DNA from: Theocolax elegans
Lineage: Eukaryota; Arthropoda; Insecta; Hymenoptera; Cerocephalidae
Length of the DNA: 64,000 nucleotides
Assembly (NCBI GenBank): GCA_026168455.1
Contig: CM047431.1
Coordinates: forward strand, 14,868,183 to 14,932,182
Reading direction: 5' to 3'
This document shows, piece by piece, positions 34,518-45,201 of the stretch (position 1 is its first letter; each line of letters begins with the position of its first letter). The notes under the pieces were generated by a model. The model was not told the DNA's origin and searched no databases. It saw nothing but the letters and a program-made list of their open reading frames with translations. The position numbers were made by a program, and so were the translations under genes.

Positions 34518-35575
34518 ATGGATACGCAATTTTTAAGTTTACTTGAAGAAATACAAAAGAATCTACAGAACTGTGAGTGTGAATATATTGATCTTGATAC
34601 CTTTAATAAAAAAAGGAATAATAATAGTAATTTAATTTTATCAATGAACATTAGAAGCCTAAAAGCAAATTTTGAAAGACTCCAAATCTTTATTAACAGT
34701 CTTAGGATTAAACCGTATGTTAGTGTTTGTACAGAGGTATGAGAATCAGAGTATAATCAGTTTTATAAAATAAATGATTATAAAATGTATTATAACTATG
34801 GAGATGTAAATAAAAATGATGAAGTAGTAGTATACGTAAGAGACGATGTAATGAATACTTGTGAAACAATACCTATAAATAGACTTAAAATAATAAATAC
34901 TATTATTACATTAAGTAATAATCAACAGTTACAAATATCTTCGTTAAATAGATCGCATGACCTTTCTTATGCAGAATTCATAGTATACATAATCATACAT
35001 AATCATGCATATCAGAATTTCATACATAATCTTAAAACTTCCTTAGACATTAAATATAAAGTACAAAATCATATGATTATTGGAGATTTTAATATAAATA
35101 TAATGGAATGTAATAACATAAGTTTAAACTTTTTGAATAACCTACTTGAAAAAGGTTTTCTACCAAGTTTCCCTAATATCACGAGGCCAAAAAACTTAAT
35201 GCCGGAAACAGGAACTTATATAGATAATATCTTTATTAAAACAGACTTCATGACTACTAAAGCTTTAGCATTAAAAATACATATAACAGGCCACTACCCG
35301 ATTTTTGTAGAATTAAAAAATGGGAAAATCACAACAAAAAGTAATGAAAAACAAGAAAGATCATACTTATGCAGCTACGACAAGTTATTATATGGAACGA
35401 ATAAGATAGACTGGTCTAAGTATTTTAATATGAATGATCCTAATGAAATCATCAAAACTGTAATAAAGGATATACAACTATGTACTGAAAAAGCTAAGTA
35501 TATAAAAAAGTACGCGAGAAAAACTAATATAAATCCTAGAAAAGGGTGATTTGTCGAAGGTCCATTCAATATGTG
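34518..35575 (+). pseudogene. LINE ORF2: endonuclease domain
   Basis: APE-type endonuclease of a CR1/Jockey-like LINE. Motifs in order: LSMNIRSLKANF (catalytic N), VCTEV followed by a stop where EVW is expected (TGA at 34740-34742), GDFNINIM (catalytic D/N) and ITGHYPIFVEL, where the usual SDH is degenerate. ORFs 34518-34739 and 34785-35549 are in different states of decay. After NPRKG a stop occurs and the LINE is interrupted near 35575 by a nested MITE and LTR. It continues at about 37003 with the linker and reverse transcriptase. Confidence 0.82.
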
Positions 35576-37003
35576 TGCGATATTTCGAATTTTAATAATT
35601 AGAATAACTTTTTTGTTATTTCGAACCGAGAAAATAGAATGATCATTATTTCGAAAGTAATAAAATTGTCAAATATTTGGTATTAGGTGCAATACTTCGA
35701 ATTCCCAATAGTAGATAAATAATTTTCTACATTATTATCTGTTATCTAATTCTAATATTCGGAACAAATATATAAAAACTGAAGAATACATTATTTTCAT
35801 GCATTGTAAATAATGATCTTTCTATTTCTCTTGATTCTAAATAATGTAATGGTAAGTGATATTCACTCACCATTATACGAATCAGGTAGGTAAACACGAG
35901 CGCTATCTATATATATATATATATAGGTATAGTCAACGACTCGAACGGCTGATACCCGTGCAATGAAAATCAGAATTCGGGAGAGAGTCGCGCGCGCAGG
36001 ACTACCGAGACAGACGAGATATCACGACGACACGTGTGACGATATATCCCGGTTGAGATAGTTTTCTCCGCGAGTTTTTCCGTGTAGTTTTACCGGTTTT
36101 TCTTATTTGACTATCATACCGACGAGTTATATTCTTGTGTTATTTTAGTGTAGTGATTTTGTATACACGCACAAAACAAATTGATCGGTGGTCGATGGAT
36201 TCTCCCACCGGCATTTTCATTAAAACGGCATAGAGATAGCGAGAGAGAGGAAAGACTCTATTTCTGCGTATTCGTGATCCGAAGAGAGAATAAAGTAAGT
36301 GGTACCACTTTTCGTGCGAGCAATAATTATCGTTTATTAATTATTTTGTTTAAAGCGGTTGTTCGATTATTTTCAAGAGTTAGTTCGTGTACCCCTTTCC
36401 CCTCTCACGTTGAGTCGACATTTACGACTCAACCTCGTGCGTATAACGACCTCAAACCATAATAAGTGTTATTGTATTTATTTGTTATTTTTATTTCATC
36501 TCAATAAATCGGGTAATAATTAATCTATTTCAAATCGTGTTGATTTATAGATTTTGAACCGGCGTATATATTTGTTCCTCCGTCTTCCTTCGAGTCGTAT
36601 ATAAATATACGGATTCTCGCGAACTCACATTCAATTTTCTTTCCGCGGTCCATTTCAGGAAAGATTATCATTGTTTACCTGTCGTTGCTGGAAATCGAAA
36701 TTCGATTTCCAAACAACTTTAACGGCAAGTGTGCGGACAGGTAACCGCAGCCGCTGCGCGGGAAATATTTTGTAAATATCATATATATAGTCGTATATTT
36801 TGTTTAATCATCGAGTACGTGATATCTAGTCGGCGAGACCATACAGGTTTGTTCGCCACGAACTACATATATGTAAGACGGGCAACTTGATAATTTTTCC
36901 CCGGACAAGCACACCGTTACAATAATAAAGATGCATTTCTAATTTTTGAAATTTGAAACATCGCACACTTTTGAATGAGCATTCGACACATCGGATCCCA
37001 CTC
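35575..37003. mobile_element. MITE split by a solo LTR, inside the LINE
   Basis: The imperfect inverted ends GTGTGCGATATTTCGAATTT (about 35575) and AAATTTGAAACATCGCACAC (about 36949-36968) mark a MITE of about 350 bp once the LTR is subtracted. The LTR (35845-36921) sits within it. Outer boundaries are approximate and no clean target-site duplication was fixed for the MITE. Confidence 0.55.
35845..36921. mobile_element. solo LTR, 1077 bp
   Basis: Starts TGTAATGG, ends CCGTTACA (inverted termini), and is flanked by ATAA at 35841-35844 and 36922-36925. GC-rich against AT-rich surroundings. No internal gag/pol, PBS or PPT, so this is a solo LTR left by recombination between the two LTRs of a full element, probably Ty3/gypsy given the ends and 4-bp duplication. 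Confidence 0.8.
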
Positions 37004-38162
37004 CCAGAAAAAAAAGAAAATCTTTATAATAGACTAAAATTGAATCCTAACAATGACGAACTCAAAACACACTATAAATTATATGTTAAAACACTTAATA
37101 AAATAATTATAGATGCACAATTTAATTTCAATAAGAAATTGATTGAATAAAATAAAACTAATTCTACAAAACTGTGGTCATGTATAAATAGTAAAATTGG
37201 TAGAACGAAAAGCAAAAATAATACTTCAATAAAGCAAATTAAAATGGATGATTGTTTAATAATACAAAAACATGATTTTTACTTTAAATTAGGGGAGACT
37301 CTAAGTAAAAAAATAAAAACACCTAATCAAAGATTGTTAGAAATGTCTAATAATAACCAAAAACAATCTTACATTAAACCTACAAACAAATTGGAGATCT
37401 TAAAAACTATAAATGGACTAAAGCTTAAAAATGGCGGAGTTGATGGGATTAATGTAATAACTCTTAAAACTATTGTAATAAACATTGCAGACATTTTGAC
37501 CTATGTTTTCAACATATGGATAGAAAAGTCGATATTGCCTAATTAGAAACAGCAGAAGTAATTCCTTTTTACAAGGCAGGAAAGAAAGATGAAATGGGTA
37601 ACTACAGATCCATATCCTTGATATCCAACATTGCCAAAATTTTCGAAAAAATAATACATGAGAGGATTACTGATTTTATATACAAAAGCAACATACTGAG
37701 TAGAAAACAATTTGGATTTATCATAAATAGATGCATTAAGCATTATAACGAACTCAATGTACGAGAAACTTGATCAAACTAAACCAATTGCCATTACCTT
37801 CCTAGATCTTGCTAAAGCTTTTGATACCGTAGATCATAAAATATTATTAAATAAATTATATGCATACGGAGTGAGAGGAAAGGCTCATGATTTGATTAAC
37901 AACTACCTAAACAACAGGAAACAAAAACTAAGAAATGGCACGCAAGGAAGTGATTATCAAATAATTAAAACAGGTGTTCCTCAGGGAACTATCCTTGGGC
38001 CTCTACTTTTTATATTGTATGTCAATGATTTACTAACCAAGATGCCAGATAACTCCATACTGTCATATACTGATGATACAACTATCACTGCCACAGGAGT
38101 AACATGGAAAGAGGTTGAAGCAAAGATGAATGAATATATAGAAGAGGTCTCCATTTGGCTTA
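37003..38162 (+). pseudogene. LINE ORF2: linker and reverse transcriptase, first part
   Basis: Continuation of the LINE after the nested insertion. ENLYNRLKLNPNNDELKTHY is typical linker. The RT begins with LKNGGVDGINVITLK, then VIPFYKAGKKDEMGNYRSIS in another frame (stop at 37543-37545), then FLDLAKAFDTVDH, GVPQGTILGPLLFILYVND and SYTDDTTI, the catalytic motif with T in place of the usual A (FADD/YADD). Stops and frameshifts break it. It is cut at 38162 by a 678-bp palindromic element. Confidence 0.87.
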
Positions 38163-38840
38163 CAAGGAGGGGTTCCACCTTCCGGGAAACAGATTATGTT
38201 GCAACTTTGAGAGCTGTTTTCTGGTACCCAAATATAAAAGAATTTATATGAAATTCAATCTCATAGGCTGTTTAACGAAAGTTATACGCGGTTAACGAAA
38301 AATTGTGAAAAAAATATGTTTAAACTTAATCGCCAATAACTCTGAAAGAAATATACGCAGATATTCAAACTTAAATCCATTAAATAGCTGAGATCAAGTA
38401 GATATAGTTTAAAAAAAAGAAGCTCAAATATCTTAATTTGGACAAAAGTTATGGAAAAAATAAGAATTAGACGAAATATTTGCTTAAAAAGTCTATCAAA
38501 TTTTAATACTAAATTTTCGTTAAAATTTTATCTAATTCTTATTTTTTCCATAACTTTTGTTCAAATTGAGATATTTGAGCTTCTTTTTTTTTAAACTATA
38601 TCTACTTGATCTCAACTATTTAATGGATTTAAGTTTGAGTATCTGCGTATATTTCTTTCCGAGTTATTGGCGATTGAGTTTAAACATATTTTTTTCACAA
38701 TTTTTTGTTAACTGCGTATAACTTTCGTCAAACAGCCTATGAGATTGAATTTCATATGAATTCTTTCATATTTGGGTACCAGAAAACAGCTCTCAAAGTT
38801 GCAACAAAATCTGTTTCCCGGAAGGTGGAACCCCTCCTTG
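38163..38840. mobile_element. 678-bp palindromic MITE, TTA target-site duplication
   Basis: Perfect ends CAAGGAGGGGTTCCACCTTC and its reverse, flanked by TTA at 38160-38162 and 38841-38843. The arms pair almost throughout, with mirrored ATTTGAGCTTCTTTTTT near the centre (about 38500). Removing it together with one TTA rejoins the LINE frame (SIWL then RINKLTLSMQKT), so both the insertion and its boundaries are certain. A 3-bp TWA target suggests PIF/Harbinger-type mobilisation, although the terminal sequence is not a match I recognise. No transposase. Confidence 0.9.
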
Positions 38841-38843
38841 TTA

Positions 38844-39258
38844 GAATAAACAAACTAACACTAAGCATGCAGAAAACTGTTTATATCACCTTTGGTTGTG
38901 GATAGTGTTCCAGACACGATAGATATTAAGATAAACAATGAGTTAATTATTCTTAATTAATCTTATTTTTGTATTCAGCAAAATAACTAAATTCATGGAT
39001 AGTAACACATTGAAAATTATATACTATGCTGTATTTAACAGTGTGATTAACTATGGAATTATAGCATGGGGTGGAGTATATCAAAATAACTTACACCTAT
39101 TACAATCGATACAAACAAGAATCCTACAAATTATAAACAAAAACACTTTCCAAATTATAAGCCCTTTAAACATACAAAAATCTTTCTCTTATCAATGTCT
39201 TCTTTTTTCACAACAAGGTGGAAACTTATACTTAAGCCTAAATTCAGTTAAACAGTGA
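38844..39258 (+). pseudogene. LINE ORF2: reverse transcriptase, C-terminal part
   Basis: Resumes after the MITE with RINKLTLSMQKTVYITFG. After a decayed stretch it continues in the 38995-39258 frame with LKIIYYAVFNSVINYGIIAW, the RT thumb region of LINEs. It ends in a stop at 39256-39258; the 3' end of the LINE is not defined. Confidence 0.75.
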
Positions 39259-39535
39259 GCACAAAAAATAGTTATATAAAAGTAATAGGCACGTTTCATA
39301 ACCTGACAAGAGATTTAAAGGTGGTAGATATTAACAAGAAAAGTAATAAAAAGAAAATGAAAGATTGGATAAGGATCAATGAATAATAAAATGAAAGCAT
39401 CACATATTGATTGCAGCAGTTCAAGTACAATAAAATGAGTAACTTCTTTTCAAAAACAAATATGAAACTGAATAATATCACTGAAGAAATACTGCATATG
39501 TGGATGAAGGAAACAGAAAGTAAAAAAAAAAACAT

Positions 39536-39997
39536 ATGACTAAAAAATTTGTAAAAGAATATGCAACAAATATAGAATATAAGAGAGACACTACTGTGCA
39601 AAGATATAAGCCCATTGAAACTATTTTTAATATGATAGATAATATGGCTAAAATAAATAGTAATAATATAATGAATAATAATGCACCTACTGCACCTGGA
39701 AACAAGATAAAACGAATAAACAAGCACAGAATAATGTATGGAGACATTAATTACCTAAGAGAAAATAAAGCACTACTTTATTTTTACAGAGGCATAAGAA
39801 GAACTGAAACTTTCACTAATTCTATGTATTCACTAAAAAGCCAACCACCACACAAAGATATAATAATAGTAGATGATAAAGTATCAACATCATCTTGCAA
39901 ATGTGATTCTGCACTCCAACACAAAGAAATGTTTCCGCACTATAGAGTCACCTGTGCAGTAAGACTAACGTGCCCTGCCGTGCTAGAGCCATGCTAG
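39536..39997 (+). CDS. unrecognised 153-codon ORF
   Basis: Open frame with KINSNNIMNNNAPTAPGNKI and ENKALLYFYRGIRRTETFTN. I do not recognise it. It lies just downstream of the LINE thumb region and may be LINE 3' sequence or chance. Asn/Lys-rich composition follows the AT bias. Confidence 0.25.
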   Translation: MTKKFVKEYATNIEYKRDTTVQRYKPIETIFNMIDNMAKINSNNIMNNNAPTAPGNKIKRINKHRIMYGDINYLRENKALLYFYRGIRRTETFTNSMYSLKSQPPHKDIIIVDDKVSTSSCKCDSALQHKEMFPHYRVTCAVRLTCPAVLEPC

Positions 39998-39999
39998 TA

Positions 40000-40795
40000 A
40001 GATATTGGTAAACTAGCTGCGAAAATAATAATAATAAAAACAATAAAGTAATAAATAATGAGATCATAAATTATTCATATAAAATAACAATCAATAAATA
40101 CAAATAATTGAATCTTATATGATAATATAATATAATATAATATATTCTTATCTGACAATAACTTATGATTAAAATTATATAAAAAAGGGAATTAATAATT
40201 ATAGAAAGATCATTGATATAACAGGGATGTCCATTGTATTTTAAGAATATGCAAACTTATAATAAATGTTACACCATACAAATTTTAGAAAATGTATCAA
40301 TTTTGGTGTATAAGTAAGAAAAAAGTCCCTTATACCCAGATATATGAATGACTAGGCAGAGTTGGAAAACTCGTGTCCGGAAGTCCGACTGGGAAGTACT
40401 ATCGATGCCGAGTATCTGCATGTGTAGTATGTGTGTGTATGATGAATGGCATAAAGGTTTGCTGTACTAAGTACTGCATAACTAGCCAGCGTTTTGTTAA
40501 GTTTTAATAGTTTTAAACCTGACCCGCGAATAGGAAACCTTATTTTCCTCTGCAGGTTTCACAGCATTGTAGTGAGGTTATTGTAAAATAATTGCGTATC
40601 ACTGTAACTGCAAGTGAAATGTTTGTAGAAATTATGTATATATACGATACTTTTGTAACATATGTGTTTTCTATGCAACTCTGGTTAATAAATAAATAAT
40701 TATTTATATAATTTAAACTATTTCGCAGGAATCACTAATGACACCAATAGGCAATGAACAGTTAACATCGGATATTCAAACTATTGAAAATGTAA

Positions 40796-40841
<46 letters not shown>

Positions 40842-41390
40842 TCTCTACTCCCGTCATCCACCTAAAGCCCTCACTTACCTACCACCTCGTACAGAAGCAT
40901 TGAATAAGTCATTCATTATCACGTCATCTCGCATCATAAATCAATTTTCCATCCCCACATTTACCCAATCCTCCCTCAACCTTTTTGAAAGCTCCCTTTT
41001 CGATTATCTGTTTGGACTCGATCAGGCAGGTTGGTCCGACCGTGTACAGACCAAGGGAATCTGATTGGATTCTGAACTTCGGAACTGGATTCTGTTGCGG
41101 TTGATCCCTTAATTTTCATTGTCATAGTTATTTATTCTCGGTGCGTTCTTTTTGATACATGTTTATTTATTTATTTATTTATTTATATTCACTCATCGCC
41201 TGTAAAATGTTATTTTATTGTTTAAACTTTATATTACTCTTCTTTTTCTTTTTATATTTTTAATTAAATTTTATATTTTATTGGTATCATTTTTTAACTT
41301 AAATATTACTAAAAATAAAAACATCGTTATTGTTTTTAATTTTATTTTCATTTTTATTTAAGAAAGACAAAAAACTCACAAAAATTAACA
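40000..41390. other. AT-rich stretch with (CT)n and (TTTA)n
   Basis: No gene supported. Contains (CT)n at about 40798-40838 and (TTTA)n at about 41162-41187. The ORF 40738-41064 is mostly the CT repeat and is not credible. Confidence 0.5.
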
Positions 41391-41399
41391 TGGTAATTC

Positions 41400-41893
41400 C
41401 CATTTAAATTTTTAAAAAAATTTCGTGTTCCTTTAAATTGTCATAACTTTTTACAGAATTGGAGGCCATAAAAATGCTACAGACCATTTGAAAGGTATTG
41501 CTCCAAGCTTTCTTTTAGACTTTTGGATGAAAAAAATCAAAGGTGGCGAAGTTACACTGTTTTCAAGTTGAATATTGACATGTAGTTTACATAACATTGA
41601 CCTTGAGATTAGAAATTCTAACCCAGAAGAATAAATTCTAGATATAATTAGCAACGAATGTTACATATAATGTTCTATAGTAAAAGTTGATAGATTTTGA
41701 GTTATATAGCGGTAAACCCAGCTGGTGTTGAAAAAAATATGGAAAAATTCACTTTTTGAGGTTAGAATAACTTTTGAGCAAATAGATTCCAGTACCTAAA
41801 AATTTTTTTCTGTATTCTGAAAAACATTTGCAAAGTGTACCTTAAATTTGGTGCATTTTAAAATTTTGATCGGACCACTTCACGTGGAATACC

Positions 41894-41897
<4 letters not shown>
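41400..41897 (-). repeat. half-element of the ATTTCAYGTSAAGT family
   Basis: On the minus strand it starts GGGGTATTCCACGTGAAGTGG, then CGATCAAAATTTTAAAATGC. The distal part ATAACTTTTTACAGAATTGG, followed by AGGCCATAAAAAT, matches 48960-49010. Its end lies directly against a (TA)n tract. Confidence 0.6.

Positions 41898-41956
<59 letters not shown>
41896..41956. repeat. (TA)n microsatellite
   Basis: Pure TA repeat of about 60 bases between the half-element and the I-clade LINE remnant. Confidence 0.95.
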
Positions 41957-41957
<1 letters not shown>

Positions 41958-41958
<1 letters not shown>

Positions 41959-43630
41959 GATTGGTTTTGACGTCGAGATTCAACGATTTAACTTTTTGTA
42001 GAGCACTCAATGAGTTGGTAAAAATAATTATATTTGAATCAATCGTTGCAAATTCAAGTGCATTACCTATTGCTACGCATTCAGTCGTAAAAATTGAGGC
42101 TCTATTATTTATACTCCTTTGTGTGTATGTTTTTAAGCCATCGGAATAGCAAGCAGTACCAACTGAATTACCGTTTGCAATTTTACTGTCGTCTGTGTAG
42201 ATCGGAATAGCATTTTCAGAATTTGTAAATTCCTCAAGTAGTTTGTTAGGATCGCCTGATGATTTAAATACTTTTCCAAATTCCAATTCTGTATCAATTT
42301 CAGCGTTATAAGCGTCTGTTAAGCGTATTCTGTTAAATAAAGATTAAAATGTTGTTTAATATCAAGTTCGTGTTTTAAAGAGAAAATGTTGCCAATACTT
42401 TGAGTAAATATTGTTCTTTTTTTCTTCTTTTTAAACAGGAGAAATAAACTGTTTATTACTTTATTGACTAGAAAACTGAAATTTGATATCATCTTAGATA
42501 AGTATGTCAGATATAGGTATTTTGAACGCTCATATATGGATGTAAGTTGAATGCTGATACGATATCCTAATGATAATCTGATTGCAGAATACTGAATCTT
42601 TTCAAGTTGATTTATACCACTTTTTGTATGCAGTGAGTAAGCAAAAATCGCATAATCAATAAGAGATCTAATATAGGATTTGTAAATTTTAAGAAGTAAA
42701 TTTACAAACTTTATTATGTTTAGTATATTTTTGCATTTGCTTAAAGTTTTTTCTATTTGTTAATTAAAAGTCAGTTTGTAATCGTAAAGAATACGAAGGT
42801 ATTGGACTGAGTTTATAGATTTTATGTATGTATTGTCAATTTTAACTTTTATATTACCGGGTTCGATTCCTTGATTATTAAAATGCATCAGAACAGTTTC
42901 ACTAGGTGCAAGCTTCAGTCGAGTTGCATCTAAATTTGTATTTGTAACTTTTATACCTTTTTCAATGAGATTTTTACAAGACATTAAAGATTTTCTTTTT
43001 ACAGTAGTATAATATCGTCAGTATATTTAGATATCATTATACTTTTAGGTAAGTTTTTAGTTATATCTGATATATACAAAGTAAAAAGCAGTAGACTAAG
43101 AGCTCCTCGTTATGGAACTCCTTTATGAATATTTTTGTAAGAATTACAATTCTGTTGAGAATACGTACGTCTCTCGTAATTTAGATGTTTTACCAATTTT
43201 ATAATTTCGATTGGGCAGTTGTATTTGCCTAGTGTATTTAGTAGAATTTCATATTTAACATTGTCAATGGCGCTGCTAATATCTAGAAAGCTTGCAACAA
43301 CATTTTGTTTATTTTTGAAACCTTCTTGAATTTTAAAAGTGAATAATGTTATCTACGCATGATTGGTCCTTATCTAAGCCAGTTTGTTTGCAAGGTAAAT
43401 ACTTATATTTTTCGAGCGACCATTGTAATCTATTGATGTGAAGCATTTTCTCCGCCAGGTTTTTTAACAAAGAATAAGAATGAGTCTCTCCAATCGGATG
43501 GATAATCGCCGGCATGATACGTTTCATTGTAAATATCCAATAAAAGTAATTTGTAGTTATTTGGTAAATTTTATAGACTTTGATAGTCTATACCGTCGCG
43601 TCCAGGGGAAGAGCTAGATTTTCTTGATTC
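41958..43630 (-). pseudogene. I-clade LINE: reverse transcriptase and RNase H
   Basis: Minus-strand remnant reading from about 43630. It shows an SSPGRDGIDYQSL start of the RT, LDKDQSCVDNIIHF, an FLDIS-type block, a GVP-x-G-ALSLLLFTLYISD block, SKYTDD (catalytic), LKLAPSETVLM, and then an RNase H domain (42286-41960) with IYTDDSKIANGNSVG, TTECVAIGNALEFA and FTNSLSAL. RT followed by RNase H is the I/R1-type arrangement. Many stops and frameshifts; it is 5'-truncated against the Penelope remnant and 3'-truncated in a TA tract. Confidence 0.8.
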
Positions 43631-43837
43631 TAAAGCGAAGTTCTAACAAATTAATGTGGTCGCTAATAAATTTCTTGATCCCACCATCTTACGGGATTTT
43701 TAAACTCAAAATTATAATAATAATTGTCAATATCCATAAAAAGATTATATTTATTACTAGGGTTTGCATTACAATAAAAATTATCAAAAAATTTTATATA
43801 ATTTTCTTCGAGAGCATATCCACGGTTGAGTGGAATA

Positions 43838-43968
43838 ACAACGTATCACAGCCACGGCTTCGAGAACGTCTTATTCCGACCGCGGCTTCAAGAACGTCGT
43901 ATCCGAGCCACGGCTTTGAAAAAGTCGTAACCCTGCCGCGGCTCCAAGAACGTCGTATTTCAGACGCG
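43838..43968. repeat. 28-bp GC-rich minisatellite, four units
   Basis: CGCGGCTTCAAGAACGTCGT-type units start near 43853, 43881, 43909 and 43937, an exact 28-bp step, in an AT-rich neighbourhood. It lies at the point where the inverted Penelope copy breaks off. Confidence 0.8.
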
Positions 43969-43974
43969 ATTTTT

Positions 43975-44727
43975 TTTCTTCTAATTTTGTGTGATTTTTT
44001 ATGTTCAGAAATTCTATCTTTTAACATTCTTTGTTTCGCCTATGTAAATCGATCGACAATTTTTACAATTAAATTTATATACTACACCACATGTATTTAA
44101 CTTGCTAGTAGAATCTTTACCTAATTTTATTACGGAATTTAACCTATTTTCGATTCTTGGGATAATTGCTATGTTGTACTTTTTTAACAATCTACTAATT
44201 TTTTTGTGAAAATCTGTATGATATGGTAAGGGTAAGACTGTAATTACTCGTTTTTTATTTTGTTTAACAACGTTGGTCAATCTTATTTTTCGTAACCTGG
44301 TGTTTATAGCATTATTAATAAAACATTTTGGATACTTGTTGTTTTGTAAGATTTTTTTGACAGTGCTTAAATTATCTTGGTGAAAAGTTGAATCTGATAG
44401 TAGTATTGCTCGATCTATTAAATTATATATAATGTTCTTTTTTTGACGATCTGTTAGATGAGAGTTGAAGTTTAAAACTCTGTCTGAATTCGATTCATTG
44501 CGATACCAGTTAGTTAAAATTTTGTTGTTTATTCTCATTAAACTTAAGTCTAAGAAGTTAATTTTATTATTTGTTTCCAATTCATGTGTGAATTTTAAAT
44601 GTTCGTTTTGATTGTTAAAAACACTAATAACTAAATCTATAGTATCGTCCACATATCTGTAGTAAATATCCACAACTATATAACGGTCAACGATCGAATA
44701 ACGACCAGTCTCCAAGGGGAGTATCAT
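43975..44727 (-). pseudogene. Penelope-like element, inverted 5'-truncated copy
   Basis: Minus-strand frame (44727-44014) nearly identical to the C-terminal part of the plus-strand copy: YYRYVDDTI, NEHLKFTHELETNNKINFLD, and the GIY-YIG start CGVVYKFNCKNC then SIYIGETK. It lacks everything upstream of the catalytic YVDD and has about 21 bp deleted just after it. The end is cut within the nuclease (after ISEHKKSH). Head-to-head with the longer copy, 5' side to 5' side, about 35 bases apart. Confidence 0.9.
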
Positions 44728-44762
44728 TTTTCAAAAACATCTCTTGAAGATACGGACACAAA

Positions 44763-45201
44763 TTGACGAAATTTCTGAAGACTTGTATAAAAGAACGACA
44801 ACTATTAGCCAAAACACAATCGAAGCGTTTATTTCTTCTTAAATGCAAACACAACGATGTTATTCCGAATCACATTAGAAACATGAGTAGGCGTTTTCTC
44901 AACTTGAACTTTTTCAGTAGTTTCTATAAATATCGATTTACATATCAAGTTAATAAACAATCCTATAGATTACTAAAATTTGAAATTAAAGACTTACATA
45001 TACAAATTAACTATTTACATAAATCGTTAAATAAACTAAAAATTAAGATAGAACGAAGCAATATATGCTAGACGACTCTTAATCAATTTTTTGCTCTAAC
45101 TGAGAGAAAGGTTAAAAATAAGTTTCTAAAATTAGTGAGTTTACACAATAAAAAAACTTAATTATTTAATAAACAAAAGAACTGACAAAGATAATTCAAT
45201 A
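44763..45201 (+). pseudogene. Penelope-like element, N-terminal region
   Basis: Frame TKFLKTCIKERQLLAKTQSK ... PNHIRNMSRRF, typical of the region preceding the RT in Penelope-like elements. A TAG at 45069-45071 and a later frameshift separate it from the main ORF. Confidence 0.7.

Noticed and set aside
39296..39747. Minus-strand hydrophobic ORFs that look like membrane proteins
   Set aside because: Antisense of A-rich sequence gives Phe/Ile/Leu runs; no family resemblance.
40738..41064. 108-codon ORF with Ser-Leu repeat
   Set aside because: Driven by a (CT)n microsatellite.
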